A program made the translations under genes and the position numbers. A model generated the notes under the pieces. That model did no database searches, was not told the DNA's origin, and saw only the letters and a program-made list of their open reading frames with translations. Of a stretch of 64,000 nucleotides of DNA, positions 26,441 to 36,599 are shown piece by piece. The stretch is from Bosea sp. Tri-49. GTDB taxonomy: Bacteria > Pseudomonadota > Alphaproteobacteria > Rhizobiales > Beijerinckiaceae. Location of the stretch: assembly GCF_003952665.1 (NCBI RefSeq), contig NZ_CP017946.1:5351001-5415000 (forward strand). The letters are read 5' to 3'. Every line of letters starts with the position of its first letter. Positions within the stretch are counted from its first letter, which is position 1.

Positions 26441-27418
26441 ATGCGTGTCCTGACTCTCGCGGGGCGGCGTCTTGCCGCCTCGATCCCGACCCTGTTCCTG
26501 ATCCTGATCGGGGTCTTCCTGCTGCTGCAGCTCGCGCCCGGCGACACCGTCGATGCGCTGATGGCGCAGATGGGCGGCGGCGACGCTACCACCGCCAAGC
26601 AGCTGCGCGAGTTCTACGGGCTCGACCTCTCGGTCTGGGCCCAGCTCGGCAATTATCTCTGGCGGCTGGTCCGGCTCGATCTCGGCTTCTCCGCGATCTA
26701 CGGCAAGCCGGTGGCGACGGTAATCGCCGAGCGGCTGCCGGCGACCATCCTCTTGATGACCGCTTCGCTTTCCTTCGCTTTCTTCTTCGGGCTGATCCTC
26801 GGCGTCGTCGCGGCGCGCGGCGTCAATAAATGGCCGGACACGCTGATCTCGACTTTCGGCCTGATGTTCTATGCGATGCCGACCTTCTGGTTCGGGCTGA
26901 TGGCGATCGTCGTCTTCTCGATCTACCTGCAATGGCTACCGGCCGGCGGCTTCGAGGACATCGCCGTCAGCTACACTGGCTTACGGCGGACGCTCGACAT
27001 CGCCCTGCACCTCGTACTGCCGACACTGACGCTCGGCCTGTTCTATATGGCGATTTATCTGCGCATCATGCGCGGCTCGATGCTCGAAGTGCTCAATCTC
27101 GACTTCGTCCGCACTGCGCGCTCGAAGGGCATGGACGAGACGCGCGTCGTGGTGCGGCATGTGCTGCGCAACGCGCTGCTGCCCATGGTGACGCTGATCG
27201 GCCTGCAGGCCGGCACCATGCTCGGCGGCTCGGTCGTGGTCGAAAGTGTGTTCTCGCTGCCGGGGCTCGGGCGCCTTGCCTATGAATCGGTGATCCAGCG
27301 CGACCTCAACACGCTGCTCGGCATCGTCTTCGTCTCCGCGCTGCTGGTGATCGCAGTCAACTTCATCGTCGACCTGCTCTATGCCCGGCTCGATCCGCGC
27401 ATCACGGCGGGGAGCTGA
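26441..27418 (+). CDS. ABC transporter permease, DppB type
   Basis: 325 residues with six membrane segments; the N-terminal helix (LAASIPTLFLILIGVFLLLQ) and PGDTVDALMAQMGGG loop are characteristic of DppB/OppB. The EAA-like cytoplasmic loop follows the TARSKG sequence. It ends three bases before the start of the DppC-like gene. Confidence 0.93.
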   Translation: MRVLTLAGRRLAASIPTLFLILIGVFLLLQLAPGDTVDALMAQMGGGDATTAKQLREFYGLDLSVWAQLGNYLWRLVRLDLGFSAIYGKPVATVIAERLPATILLMTASLSFAFFFGLILGVVAARGVNKWPDTLISTFGLMFYAMPTFWFGLMAIVVFSIYLQWLPAGGFEDIAVSYTGLRRTLDIALHLVLPTLTLGLFYMAIYLRIMRGSMLEVLNLDFVRTARSKGMDETRVVVRHVLRNALLPMVTLIGLQAGTMLGGSVVVESVFSLPGLGRLAYESVIQRDLNTLLGIVFVSALLVIAVNFIVDLLYARLDPRITAGS

Positions 27419-27421
27419 GCC

Positions 27422-28252
27422 ATGGACCTGGTGAAGCTCTATGTCCGCAGCCCCGCTGCCGTCATCGGCCTCTTGCTGCTCATCCTCGTGCTCGCCATGG
27501 CCGCGAGTGCCGACTTTCTCTATCCGCGCGATCCGCTGGCGCTCGCCGGGCGGCCGCTGATCTGGCCGTTCAGCAATCCGCGCTTCCTGCTCGGCACCGA
27601 TAATTCCGGCCGCGACATCGCCGCCCAGATCTTCCATGGCGCTCGCATCTCGCTGCTGATCGGCGGCGTCGCGACGGTGATCTCGGTCATGATCGGCATC
27701 ACCATCGGCGCCCTTGCGGGCTATTACGGCAGCTGGGTGGATACCGCGCTGATGCGCGTCACTGAGGCGTTCCAGACCCTGCCGAACTTCCTGCTGCTGC
27801 TGGTGTTGGTCGCGGTCTTCGGCTCGACCATCACCACCGTGACGGTCGCAATCGGCATCGTCTCCTGGCCGGCTTCTGCCCGGCTGACGCGGGCCGAGTT
27901 CCTCTCGCTGCGCAACCGCGAATTCGTGCAGGCCGGCCGGACGCTCGGCCTCAAGGACATCAAGCTGATCTTCGGCGAGATCCTGCCGAACGCGCTGCCG
28001 CCGGTGATCGTCTATGCCAGCGTGGTGATGGCGATCGCGATCCTGCTCGAAAGCGCGCTGGCCTTCCTCAAGCTCTCTGACCCGAACGTCGCCTCATGGG
28101 GCAATCTGATCGGCGCCGGCCGCGATGTGCTGCGCGTGCAATGGTATGTCTCGGCCATTCCCGGCATCGCCATCCTCGTCACAGTGCTTGCCGTCTCGCT
28201 GGTCGGGCAGGGGCTCAACGACGCCCTCAATCCGAGGCTGAAGAGCCGATGA
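27422..28252 (+). CDS. ABC transporter permease, DppC type
   Basis: 276 residues, with FLLGTDNSGRDIAAQIFHGA near residue 58, the hallmark of DppC/OppC permeases. The stop codon overlaps the next ATG (ATGA at 28249-28252). It forms the channel with the preceding permease. Confidence 0.93.
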   Translation: MDLVKLYVRSPAAVIGLLLLILVLAMAASADFLYPRDPLALAGRPLIWPFSNPRFLLGTDNSGRDIAAQIFHGARISLLIGGVATVISVMIGITIGALAGYYGSWVDTALMRVTEAFQTLPNFLLLLVLVAVFGSTITTVTVAIGIVSWPASARLTRAEFLSLRNREFVQAGRTLGLKDIKLIFGEILPNALPPVIVYASVVMAIAILLESALAFLKLSDPNVASWGNLIGAGRDVLRVQWYVSAIPGIAILVTVLAVSLVGQGLNDALNPRLKSR

Positions 28253-29880
28253 GCCCGATCCTCGTCCTCGACGATGTCAGCGTGAAGCTGCCGGCCGGCG
28301 GCGATCGTTCGCACGCCATGGAACAGGTCTCGCTCTCGCTGGCGGCGAACGAGATCCTCTGCGTCGTCGGCGAATCCGGCTCCGGCAAGTCGATGATGGC
28401 CAACGCGATCATGCGGCTCCTGCCCGGTGGCGTCACGATCGACGGTGGCCGCATCCTGTTCGAGGCGCGCGACCTCTGCGGGCTCAGCGAAGCCGAGATG
28501 CGCAAGGTGCGCGGCGCCGGCATCGCCATGATCTTCCAGGAGCCGATGACGGCGCTCAACCCGCTGCGCAGCATCGGCGATCAGATCGGCGAGATGTTCG
28601 AGCTGCATACCGAATTGTCCGCGGCCGAGATCAAGGCCCGCACGCTCGCGCTGCTCGAGGAAGTCCGCATTCCCGATCCGACGCTCGCCTTCAAGGCCTA
28701 TCCGCACGAGCTTTCCGGCGGCCAGCGCCAGCGCGCCATGATCGCGATGGCGCTGGCGCTCGATCCCAAGGTACTGATTGCCGACGAGCCGACGACGGCA
28801 CTCGACGTCACCACCCAGGCGCAGATTCTCAAGCTCATCCGCGATCTGCAGCGCCGCAAGGGCACGGCTGTCCTGTTCATCACCCATGATTTCGGCGTCG
28901 TCGCCGAGATTGCCGACCGGGTCGCGGTGATGAGCAAGGGCCAGGTCGTCGAGCAAGGCGCGACGCAGGCCGTGCTCGGCGATCCGCAGCACGCCTATAC
29001 CAGGCAATTGATCGCCGCGGTTCCGCCGCTGAAGGCGCCGCCGCCGCGGCTGTTGTCCGACGAGCCGATCATGACGATCGGCCATGTCTCGAAGACCTAT
29101 CGCACCGGCGGTTTCCTCGGGCGCGGCCAGCGCGTCACCCATGCGGTCAAGGATGTCTCGCTGGTGCTGCCCAAGGGCGCGACGCTCGGCATCGTCGGCG
29201 AGTCCGGCTCGGGCAAGTCGACATTGGCGCGTTGCCTGGTGCGGCTGATCGATCCCGAGAGCGGCGAGATTCGCCTGAACGGCGTCGACCTCGCCAGCCT
29301 CAGCCGCGAGGAGATGCGATCGGCGACGCGCGATATCCAGATGGTGTTCCAGGATCCGTTCGCCTCGCTGAATCCGCGCCGCAAGGCCGGCGAGGCGGTG
29401 GCGCAGGGGCTGATCGTGCATGGCATGGCGCGCCCTCAGGCGATGGCTCGGGCCAGGGAACTGTTCGGGCTGGTCGGGCTCGACCCGGCCTCGACCGAAC
29501 GCTACCCGCATGAATTCTCCGGCGGCCAGCGCCAGCGCATCGGCCTTGCCCGGGCGCTGGCGCTGGAGCCGGAGGTGCTGGTCGCCGACGAGCCGGTCTC
29601 GGCGCTCGATGTGTCCGTGCAGGCGCAGGTGTTGAAGCTCCTGGCGGAGCTGCGGCAACGCCTCGGCTTGTCGATCGTCTTCATCACCCATGATCTGCGT
29701 GTCGCGGCGCAGGTCTGTGATCTCGTCGCGGTGATGAAGAGCGGAGAGGTGGTGGAAGCCGGGCCGATCGGCACGGTTTTCGGTGAGCCGCAGCACCCCT
29801 ACACCAAGGCGCTGCTCGCCTCGATCCCTGGTCGCGAGTTCGGTGAAGGGCAAAGGTTCGCCGAGGAGGCGATGACCTGA
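28249..29880 (+). CDS. ABC transporter ATP-binding protein with two fused nucleotide-binding domains (DppD-DppF type)
   Basis: 543 residues holding two complete ATPase modules. The first has GESGSGKS (about 39-46), [15 protein letters not shown] and [12 protein letters not shown]; the second has GESGSGKST (about 316), [15 protein letters not shown] and [12 protein letters not shown]. The fused arrangement, known from the YejF/GsiA/DppDF families, gives both ATPases of the importer in one chain. ATG 28249 is coupled to the previous stop; the frame is open further upstream but overlaps the DppC-like gene. This completes a self-contained SBP-B-C-DF importer. Confidence 0.93.
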   Translation: MSPILVLDDVSVKLPAGGDRSHAMEQVSLSLAANEILCVVGESGSGKSMMANAIMRLLPGGVTIDGGRILFEARDLCGLSEAEMRKVRGAGIAMIFQEPMTALNPLRSIGDQIGEMFELHTELSAAEIKARTLALLEEVRIPDPTLAFKAYPHELSGGQRQRAMIAMALALDPKVLIADEPTTALDVTTQAQILKLIRDLQRRKGTAVLFITHDFGVVAEIADRVAVMSKGQVVEQGATQAVLGDPQHAYTRQLIAAVPPLKAPPPRLLSDEPIMTIGHVSKTYRTGGFLGRGQRVTHAVKDVSLVLPKGATLGIVGESGSGKSTLARCLVRLIDPESGEIRLNGVDLASLSREEMRSATRDIQMVFQDPFASLNPRRKAGEAVAQGLIVHGMARPQAMARARELFGLVGLDPASTERYPHEFSGGQRQRIGLARALALEPEVLVADEPVSALDVSVQAQVLKLLAELRQRLGLSIVFITHDLRVAAQVCDLVAVMKSGEVVEAGPIGTVFGEPQHPYTKALLASIPGREFGEGQRFAEEAMT

Positions 29881-29926
29881 TCCGGGATCGCCGCCATCGA
29901 TCTCGACCTTCGCGGCATGGCGCCCT

Positions 29927-31000
29927 CTATTTTCGATGCTCCCGCGACAGGGCCGTTTCGAGGTGCCGGCTGTAGAGCGACATGCCGAAGCAGACTGCGA
30001 AGTAGAATATGGCGCCGGCGACATAGGCCTCCGTCGAGAAGCCCAGCCAGGCTGGGTCGGAGAGGCTCGCCTTGAAGGTGCCCAGCAGGTCGAAGACGCC
30101 GATCACCAAGACGAGGCTGGTGTCCTTGAAGATCATGATGAAGGTGTTGACCTGGGCGGGGATGACGGCCTTCAGCGCCTGCGGGAGAATGACGAGGCGC
30201 AGCGTCTGCCAGCGCGTCAGGGCTAGTGACGATGCGCCTTCCGATTGGCCCTGGGGAACCGATTGCAGGCCGGCGCGGAAGATCTCGGCGAGATAGGCCG
30301 AGCCGAAGATGGTGAAGCCGACCTGTGCCCTGACGAGCACTTCGAGCTCGACGCCCTCGGGCAGGAAGAGTGGCACCATGATCGAGGCCAGGAACAGGAT
30401 CGAGATTAGCGGCACGCCGCGCACGAGCTCGATCCAGGCGATCGAGAGCAGGCGGACGACCCGCATCTGCGACAGGCGCCCGAGCGCGAGGATCAGGCCG
30501 AGCGGGTAGGCGGTTGCGAGAGCGACGACCGCGATCCAGACGGTGACGACAAGGCCGCTCCAGGTCCGCAACGGTGCCGGCGTCAGGCCGAAGGCGCTGC
30601 CCTGCAGGAAGAGGGCGGTGAAGACGAGCAGCGCCACCCAGGCCAGCAGCAGGCTGCGCCCCCAGAAGGCGCGGTAGAGGCTAGCTGCGATCAGCGCGCC
30701 GATGAGACAGAGTGCCAGCACGACGCGCCAATGGGCCTCTTCAGGCACGAAACCGAAGATGAAGAAGTCGAGCTTGTCGGCGATGAAGGCCCAGCAGGCG
30801 CCCGAGGCTGCCCGGCAGGCGGCGGCGTCACCATGGAAGACGGCTTCAGCCCAACTCCAAGCATAAAGCTTCGCTGCCAACCATAGGCTGAAGGCGGTGC
30901 AGGCGGCGGTGATCGCGAGGTTCGCCCAACCGGAAAAGAGAGGCCTGAGCCTTTCCGGCAACCAGCCGGCTGTCGGGCGAGACAGGGACGCCGTCTCCAT
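29927..31000 (-). CDS. Amino-acid ABC transporter permease, AapM-like
   Basis: 357 residues with about eight hydrophobic segments and the amino-acid permease loop GASSLALTRWQTLRLVILPQ. WIELVRGVPLISILFLASIM is typical of the polar amino-acid permease family. It starts one base after the AapQ-like stop. It is the last gene of the AapJ-AapQ-AapM series; the ATPase gene aapP, which normally follows aapM, is missing here and the next gene is convergent. Confidence 0.88.
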   Translation of the reverse strand: METASLSRPTAGWLPERLRPLFSGWANLAITAACTAFSLWLAAKLYAWSWAEAVFHGDAAACRAASGACWAFIADKLDFFIFGFVPEEAHWRVVLALCLIGALIAASLYRAFWGRSLLLAWVALLVFTALFLQGSAFGLTPAPLRTWSGLVVTVWIAVVALATAYPLGLILALGRLSQMRVVRLLSIAWIELVRGVPLISILFLASIMVPLFLPEGVELEVLVRAQVGFTIFGSAYLAEIFRAGLQSVPQGQSEGASSLALTRWQTLRLVILPQALKAVIPAQVNTFIMIFKDTSLVLVIGVFDLLGTFKASLSDPAWLGFSTEAYVAGAIFYFAVCFGMSLYSRHLETALSREHRK

Positions 31001-31001
31001 C

Positions 31002-32183
31002 TCAATGCCCCTTCATTGCAAAGGCGGCATTCAGGCGATTCATCAGCGCCGAGATGGTGAGGTTCAGCGTCAGATAGCAGCCCATGAAGATGAAAATGAC
31101 CTCCAGCGCCTGGCCGGTCTGATTGATCACGGTGTTGGAGATGTTGATCAGGTCGGGGAAGCCGATGGCGACCGCCAGCGACGAGTTCTTGGTCAGGTTG
31201 ATGTACTGGCTGGCGAGCGGCGGAATGATCGTGCGCATGGCCTGGGGCAGGATCACGAGGCGCATGATCCTTCGCGCGGGCAGGCCGAGCGCGCGAGCCG
31301 CTTCCCACTGGCCCTTGGGAACGCTCTGGATGCCGCCGCGGACGATCTCGGTGACGAAGGCCGTGGTGTAGAAGACGAGACCGAACAACAGCGCGGCGAA
31401 TTCGGGGCTCAATTCCTGCCCCCCGACGAAATTGAAACCGCGCAGCTCCGGTACATCGATCGCGATCGGGCTTGCGGCCAGTTGCAAGCCGGCGAGCGGC
31501 GCGAGAGCCAGCACGGTCAGCCCCCAGGCGAGAATATGCGGCCTCCGGCCAGTCCGCTCCTGAACGCGCCGCGCCCACCATTGCAGCGCGAGCCAGGCGA
31601 TACCGGCGACGACCAGGCCGAGCACCGCGAAGAACAGCCCGTCATTGGCGACGAAGGACGGCAGCCTGAGGCCGCGGTTCGACAGGAAAACGCCGGGCAG
31701 GGGCGAGATCGCCTGGCGCGGGCCGCTGAGGCGGGTGCAGAGCGAATACCAGAAGAACAGCTGCAGCAGCAGCGGCACGTTCCGGCCGATCTCGACATAG
31801 ACGCCGACGAGTCGCGACAGGGACGGGTTCGGAGAGAGCCTGAGGACACCGAACAGCACGCCGAAGACGGTCGTCAGCAGGCAGCCGAAAAAGGCGATCA
31901 CGACCGTATTCGACAGCCCCGCCAGAAGCGCTCGGGCATAGGTGTCGGCCGGCGAGTAGGGGATCATGCTCTCGCCGATGGCGAAATTCGCGGTCCTGTG
32001 GAGGAAGGCGAAACCGACCTCGAGGCCGCGCCGGGCGATGTTGCCTGACGCGTTCCACCAGAGGAGCACGGCGACGGCGATTACACAGGCGAGCAAAGCC
32101 GCCTGAAAGACCATCTTCCGGACGCCGATGTCGTTCCACAGATCGGCAAGGCTGCGAGATCTGGCCGGAGCGACAGGCGTCAT
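31002..32183 (-). CDS. Amino-acid ABC transporter permease, AapQ-like
   Basis: 393 residues from ATG 32183. Long periplasmic insertion between helices (about 165-260), a feature of AapQ. Motifs include EIGRNVPLLLQLFFWYSLC, VRGGIQSVPKGQWEAARALG and the EAA-loop LVILPQAMRTIIPPLASQ. The open frame continues upstream into the binding-protein gene region but that part is non-coding overlap. It pairs with AapM to form the channel for a broad-range L-amino-acid importer. Confidence 0.88.
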   Translation of the reverse strand: MTPVAPARSRSLADLWNDIGVRKMVFQAALLACVIAVAVLLWWNASGNIARRGLEVGFAFLHRTANFAIGESMIPYSPADTYARALLAGLSNTVVIAFFGCLLTTVFGVLFGVLRLSPNPSLSRLVGVYVEIGRNVPLLLQLFFWYSLCTRLSGPRQAISPLPGVFLSNRGLRLPSFVANDGLFFAVLGLVVAGIAWLALQWWARRVQERTGRRPHILAWGLTVLALAPLAGLQLAASPIAIDVPELRGFNFVGGQELSPEFAALLFGLVFYTTAFVTEIVRGGIQSVPKGQWEAARALGLPARRIMRLVILPQAMRTIIPPLASQYINLTKNSSLAVAIGFPDLINISNTVINQTGQALEVIFIFMGCYLTLNLTISALMNRLNAAFAMKGH

Positions 32184-32209
32184 GACTATGATCCCGGTTC
32201 GCCGACGGC

Positions 32210-33229
32210 TCAGCGCGACGGCGGCGTGTAGAGGGCACCGCCTTGCGTGTAGAGCCGGTTCAGGCCGCGCGGGATGGCGAGCGGGGTCTTCTCGCCGAGA
32301 TATTTCTCGTAAAGCTCGCCATAATTCCCGATCTGCTTGATGATGGTGTAGGCGTATTTCTCGTTCACCCCGAGCGCAGCGCCGAGGCCGGGCTCGACCC
32401 CAAGAAAGCGCCGGATCTCGGGGTCGGTGCTCTTCGCCATCTCGTCGACATTGGCCTGGGTGATGCCGAGTTCCTCGGCGTTGACCAGCGTGTTGAAGCT
32501 CCAGGCGATGATGTCGCGGAATTCCTCGTCGCCCTGTCGGACGGCGATGCCGAGCGGCTCCTTGGAGAGCCGGTCGGGCAGGATGATGTGCTCGGCCGGA
32601 TTGGCCAGGGTCGAGCGCTGCGCTGCGAGCGTGGTCGCGTCCGAGGTCAGCGCATCGCAGCGCCCGTCCGCATAGGCCCGGGTCAGCTCGTCGCGCGACT
32701 GGATCACGACGGGCGTGAACTTCATGTTGTTCTTGCGGAAGAAGTCGGTGAGCGCGAGCTCGGTCGTGGTTCCCGGCTGAACGCAGACAGTGGCGCCATT
32801 GAGGTCCTTGCCTGAGGCCACATTCAGCTTCTTGGGCACGAGAATGCCCTGGCCGTCCATGAAGCTGATGGCTGGGAAATTGAACTTCAACTGCGTATCC
32901 CGCGTCATCACATAGGTCGTGTTGTTGGTGAGGACGTCGACCTCGCCGGACTGGAGCGCGGGGAAACGGGTCTGCGTCGTCAGGGCCGAGATCTGGATCT
33001 TGTCGGCGTCGCCGAAGATCGTCGCGGCGATGGCGCGGCAGAGCTCGACATTGAAGCCGATCCATTTTCCGCCCGAACCGGGTACGCCGAAGCCCGGGTT
33101 CGATGGGCCCTGTACCGCGCATTTGAGCGAGCCGCGCGCCTTGATGGCATCGAGCGTGGATCCGGCCTGGGCCGGGGCGATGAAAGCCAGCGAGGCGGCT
33201 CCGAACAAGGCTGCAGCAAAGCGCGACAT
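32210..33229 (-). CDS. Amino-acid ABC transporter substrate-binding protein, AapJ-like
   Basis: 339 residues with a signal peptide (MSRFAAALFGAASLAFIAPA, cleavage before GSTLDA). The mature start LDAIKARGSLKCAVQGPSNP and the amino-acid pocket segment TTYVMTRDTQLKF are AapJ/BztA-like. AAGGAGAGAGCATC precedes ATG 33229, so this start is preferred over one seven codons upstream. It delivers amino acids to AapQM. Confidence 0.9.
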   Translation of the reverse strand: MSRFAAALFGAASLAFIAPAQAGSTLDAIKARGSLKCAVQGPSNPGFGVPGSGGKWIGFNVELCRAIAATIFGDADKIQISALTTQTRFPALQSGEVDVLTNNTTYVMTRDTQLKFNFPAISFMDGQGILVPKKLNVASGKDLNGATVCVQPGTTTELALTDFFRKNNMKFTPVVIQSRDELTRAYADGRCDALTSDATTLAAQRSTLANPAEHIILPDRLSKEPLGIAVRQGDEEFRDIIAWSFNTLVNAEELGITQANVDEMAKSTDPEIRRFLGVEPGLGAALGVNEKYAYTIIKQIGNYGELYEKYLGEKTPLAIPRGLNRLYTQGGALYTPPSR

Positions 33230-33270
33230 GATGCTCTCTCCTTGAGGCATGCGAGGATGGTCAGGCGGGG

Positions 33271-33939
33271 TCAGCGATCTGCCAGGCGGCTTGCGCGTCG
33301 CGCGGCCGCCACGAGGGATTTCTGGGTCTGGCCGATATGCTCTTCGAGCAGGCTGACAGCCCGGTCTGTCTCCCCGCCACGGCAGAGCGAGACCAGCTCG
33401 CGGTGCTCCTGCATCGGCCGTTCCTTGCCGGCTGCGAGCGAGACCTGGGCCCGGGAGAAACGCCCGATATGACCCCAGGTTGCGCGGATCATCGCCAGCA
33501 GACGCGGGCGACGGCAGGGCTCGTAGAGCGCGAAATGGAAGAGCTCGTTGTGATCGCTCCAGGTTACCGGCGTGGTTGCGCCGTCATAGGAGCGAAGGAT
33601 CTCGTCGAGATGCTCGAAATCCTCGATCGCCATGTTCGGGATGGCGAGCGTCAGGGCCCGGCATTCCAGTCCGATCCTGATATCGAGCAGCTCCAGGACC
33701 TCCTCCAGCGAGAGGCGCGTGACGATTGCGCCCTTGTTGGCGACCAGGGTGACGAGGCCCTCGGCTTCCAGCTGCCGCAGGGCTTCCCTCACCGGAATCC
33801 GGCTCGTCCCGAAGCGGGCGGCCAGCTCGTCCTGACGCAACTGCTCTCCGGCTCCGAAGGTCCCGTCGAAAATCGCCTGCCGCAGGCCGTCCCGAACCAT
33901 CTCCGGCGCTGAAAGCTTGTCGGAACCGGATGCCGTCAT
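33271..33939 (-). CDS. GntR family transcriptional regulator, FCD subfamily
   Basis: 222 residues from ATG 33939, which has GGGAGG upstream. The N-terminal winged helix (about 10-75) contains DELAARFGTSRIPVREALRQ, the helix-turn-helix signature of GntR. The C-terminal part is the all-helical FCD ligand domain with the metal-binding type segment SDHNELFHFAL. It lies between the two FAD-oxidoreductase genes and the Aap-like transporter genes on the same strand, so it is the likely local regulator, responding to an amino acid or organic acid. Confidence 0.9.
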   Translation of the reverse strand: MTASGSDKLSAPEMVRDGLRQAIFDGTFGAGEQLRQDELAARFGTSRIPVREALRQLEAEGLVTLVANKGAIVTRLSLEEVLELLDIRIGLECRALTLAIPNMAIEDFEHLDEILRSYDGATTPVTWSDHNELFHFALYEPCRRPRLLAMIRATWGHIGRFSRAQVSLAAGKERPMQEHRELVSLCRGGETDRAVSLLEEHIGQTQKSLVAAARRASRLADR

Positions 33940-33974
33940 CTGCGAACCTCCCAATCGATCCGTGCCATCGCTGG

Positions 33975-35345
33975 TCACAGCACGCCGCGGCTCGACAACG
34001 CGGCGAGCTCCGCCATCAGGGCCGTATCGTCATAGCGGGCAAGGCTCAGTGGCCGGGCGTAGGCAGGCAGCTCGCCGCCCGCGACCCAGGCCGCGCAGAC
34101 CGAGCCCGTCGAGCAGGCGGCCATCGTGCCGAAGCCGGACAGTGCCCCAGCCATGAAGGCGCCTGGTGTTTTCATCGGGCCGATCAGAGGCCAGTTCTCG
34201 GCGGTCATGGCGTAATAGCCGCCATAGTGATGTGCCCCGCGCGGCAGGCGGCCGATATAGGCTTCGAGTTTCGGATGGAGGCGGCTTGCCGCGCGGATCA
34301 CCGAATCCGGGAATTGGGAATCCGTCGGATCTTCCTCATGCGGATCGGCCGGGCGCTCGTTATAGGCCCAGCCCAGCTTGATCCATTTGCCGTCTTCGGC
34401 CCCATCCGGCCGGCAATGGACGCCGCCGGGCATCGGCCGCAGCAGTTTCGCGGCCTCGGCATCCTCGGAGAGGATCTCGCGCTCCTCCTCGGACCAGGCG
34501 ATCTCCTGCCCGTCGAGGTCGATCGTGAACGGCATGTCGCGCGGAATCGCCTGCTCGCGATCCTCGAAGGAGATTTTCTGCTGGAAGACGCATGTGACCG
34601 GCAGGGTCTCCCCGAGCATTGCCGCGACATCCGCGAAGAATGGCCCGGCGGCGTTTACCAGCCTGTCTGCGCGCAGCGCGAAGCTGCCATCGGCGGTACT
34701 GACACGAAGAGCGAAGGGCGCTGTCCCCTCGATTGCGCTCACCTCGCCGCGGATCAGCTTTCCGCCGGCCGTGCGGATCGCCTCCAGCATGTACTGGCCG
34801 AGCTGCTGGCCGCTGATCGAGCCGGCGCGGCGGATGTGCAGAACGGTACGGATGTCCTTTGCCCAGCTCGGGAAGGTCGCCTGGATCAAGTCGGGATCGC
34901 AGAGGACATCGACGCCCTGCGGAGCTTTCTGCCAGTGCGCCGAAACCGGTGGGCTGTAGGACCCGGCGGAACCGGCCTCATGAACGCGGATTGGCCGATC
35001 GGGGCTCGCGCTGTAACCGCGGTGCAGATCCTCGATCAGGTCTTCTGGCAACGAACGGCGGGTCACCAGCGCATAGCCGCGACGCGTCATGTTGATGCGC
35101 TCGCTGCTCTCGCGCGCGATCGCCTCCATGAGGTCGATGCTGTGGTCGGTATAGGCGGTCATGACCGGATGCGGCCACCAGTTGCGGTAATTCTCGCCTG
35201 ACTGGGCCGAGGTCAGGCTCATCGGGTCGCGCGGGTCGATCAGGACGACGTTGGCAATCCCGTGCTGCTTCACGAGGTAGTAGGCGCAGGCGATGCCGAC
35301 GATGCCGGCGCCAACCACCGCAACTTCCGTCGAACGTTCCGACAT
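33975..35345 (-). CDS. FAD-dependent oxidoreductase of the DAO family
   Basis: 456 residues from ATG 35345. VAVVGAGIVGIACAYYLVKQ gives the Rossmann motif right at the N-terminus. A GTG three codons earlier (35354) has a better-spaced GAGGAA and may be the true start. Such enzymes oxidise N-substituted or D-amino acids. Its start overlaps no other gene, but the frame is open into the next FAD gene. It is likely co-transcribed with the second FAD oxidoreductase and the amino-acid importer, supporting an amino-acid-derived substrate. Confidence 0.85.
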   Translation of the reverse strand: MSERSTEVAVVGAGIVGIACAYYLVKQHGIANVVLIDPRDPMSLTSAQSGENYRNWWPHPVMTAYTDHSIDLMEAIARESSERINMTRRGYALVTRRSLPEDLIEDLHRGYSASPDRPIRVHEAGSAGSYSPPVSAHWQKAPQGVDVLCDPDLIQATFPSWAKDIRTVLHIRRAGSISGQQLGQYMLEAIRTAGGKLIRGEVSAIEGTAPFALRVSTADGSFALRADRLVNAAGPFFADVAAMLGETLPVTCVFQQKISFEDREQAIPRDMPFTIDLDGQEIAWSEEEREILSEDAEAAKLLRPMPGGVHCRPDGAEDGKWIKLGWAYNERPADPHEEDPTDSQFPDSVIRAASRLHPKLEAYIGRLPRGAHHYGGYYAMTAENWPLIGPMKTPGAFMAGALSGFGTMAACSTGSVCAAWVAGGELPAYARPLSLARYDDTALMAELAALSSRGVL

Positions 35346-35406
35346 ATCCGTCACTTCAAATTCCTCGATCAAAGGCCAGTCGAACGCATGGGCCGAGAGG
35401 CCGCGC

Positions 35407-36573
35407 TCACAGGATTCCCAGTTCCCGGTAGGGTTCATTGTTCGCGACCCGGGCCCAGCCGAGCGGCGTCAGGTCGATCGTCTGAAAGGCGCCGTCGACG
35501 ATCAGCTCCGCGACGGCCCGCCCGACGCCGGGAGCGTGCATTAGGCCATGGCCCGAAAAGCCGGCGGCCAGGATGAAATTCTCGCAGCCGCCGGTCCAAG
35601 GCCCGACGATGCCGTTGCCGTCGAACTCGTTCTGGTCGTAGAGCCCGGGCATGACGTTCTTCTCGCGCGTCCGCTCGAAGCCCGGAAAGCGATGGGCCAG
35701 CGCCGGCCAGACCACGCGCTCGAAATAGCCGTGGTCGGTCTCGAAGTTGAAGCCGCGCGGTTCGTTTCCGTCGGGAACACCGCCGGTGAAGCCCTTACCT
35801 TCCGGCCGGAAAGCGAGCCGGTTCAGATCCTTGACGTAGGGCAGCGGTTCGAAGGCGTGCTCGGATTCGAAATAGTGCTCGAAGCGCCGCATCGGCGCGA
35901 TCGGGGCCGCCATGCCGATCATCCGGCAGACCTCGCCGGCCCAGGCGCCGGCTGCGTTCACCACCCAGTCGGCTGCGATCCGCGCGCCGCTTTCGAGCTC
36001 GACCGAGCGGACGCGGCCGTTGTCGGCGTGCAGGCTGACGACGCGGTCTGCGATGAAGGATGCGCCGAGTTCTCTGGCCTTGCGACGGAACCCCTGCAAC
36101 ACGCTGTTCGGGTCGAGCCAGCCATCCTCGACCGAGTGCGCCGCCAAGGCGAGATCGTCGACATGCATCGACGGAAAGCGGTCCTTGATTTCGGTGGGCC
36201 TCAGAATATCGAGGCGGACGCCGAGCCGGCTCTGAATCTCGGCATTGCGCTCGAGGAGACCCGCTCCGCTCTCACCGACGATGAAGAGATAGCCGCCGCG
36301 GTGGTAGCCGATCTCGGCATGCTCCCCGTCGACAGCCATACCCTCGGCGAAGCGCTCGAAGAACGGGATGCTGAAGTTCGACAGCGCGATGTTCTCCCGC
36401 CCCGAGAACAGTCGCCTGACGCCGCCCGATGCTCGCGGGGTCGAGGCCTTTGCATAGGTCGGGTCTGGCTCGATGACCGCGACGCTCGGAGAATTGGGGC
36501 GGCTGCGCAGGAAGTAGGCGATGCTGGCGCCGATCGCTCCACCTCCAACGATGACAACATCGCAGCGCTGCAT
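35407..36573 (-). CDS. FAD-dependent oxidoreductase of the DAO family
   Basis: 388 residues from ATG 36573 (AGAGAGG upstream). The N-terminal motif is VVIVGGGAIGASIAYFLRS, followed by STPRASGGVRRLFSGRENI, a flavin-contact loop typical of sarcosine/dimethylglycine oxidase-like enzymes. The C-terminus has GFSGHGLMHAPGVGRAVAEL, the conserved last FAD motif. It heads the minus-strand series FAD-FAD-GntR-AapJQM. The AT-rich block at 36600-36650 is its probable promoter. Confidence 0.87.
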   Translation of the reverse strand: MQRCDVVIVGGGAIGASIAYFLRSRPNSPSVAVIEPDPTYAKASTPRASGGVRRLFSGRENIALSNFSIPFFERFAEGMAVDGEHAEIGYHRGGYLFIVGESGAGLLERNAEIQSRLGVRLDILRPTEIKDRFPSMHVDDLALAAHSVEDGWLDPNSVLQGFRRKARELGASFIADRVVSLHADNGRVRSVELESGARIAADWVVNAAGAWAGEVCRMIGMAAPIAPMRRFEHYFESEHAFEPLPYVKDLNRLAFRPEGKGFTGGVPDGNEPRGFNFETDHGYFERVVWPALAHRFPGFERTREKNVMPGLYDQNEFDGNGIVGPWTGGCENFILAAGFSGHGLMHAPGVGRAVAELIVDGAFQTIDLTPLGWARVANNEPYRELGIL

Positions 36574-36599
36574 CCGCAAACCTCTCTTTCGAGGCGCTG

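Noticed and set aside
28012..30024. 670-codon minus-strand open frame opposite the fused ABC ATPase gene
   Set aside because: Antisense shadow; the plus strand has two complete ATPase motifs.
31002..33122. 706-residue fusion of a permease with an upstream domain
   Set aside because: The upstream part lies out of frame over the AapJ-like gene and has no homology; ATG 32183 gives a normal AapQ.
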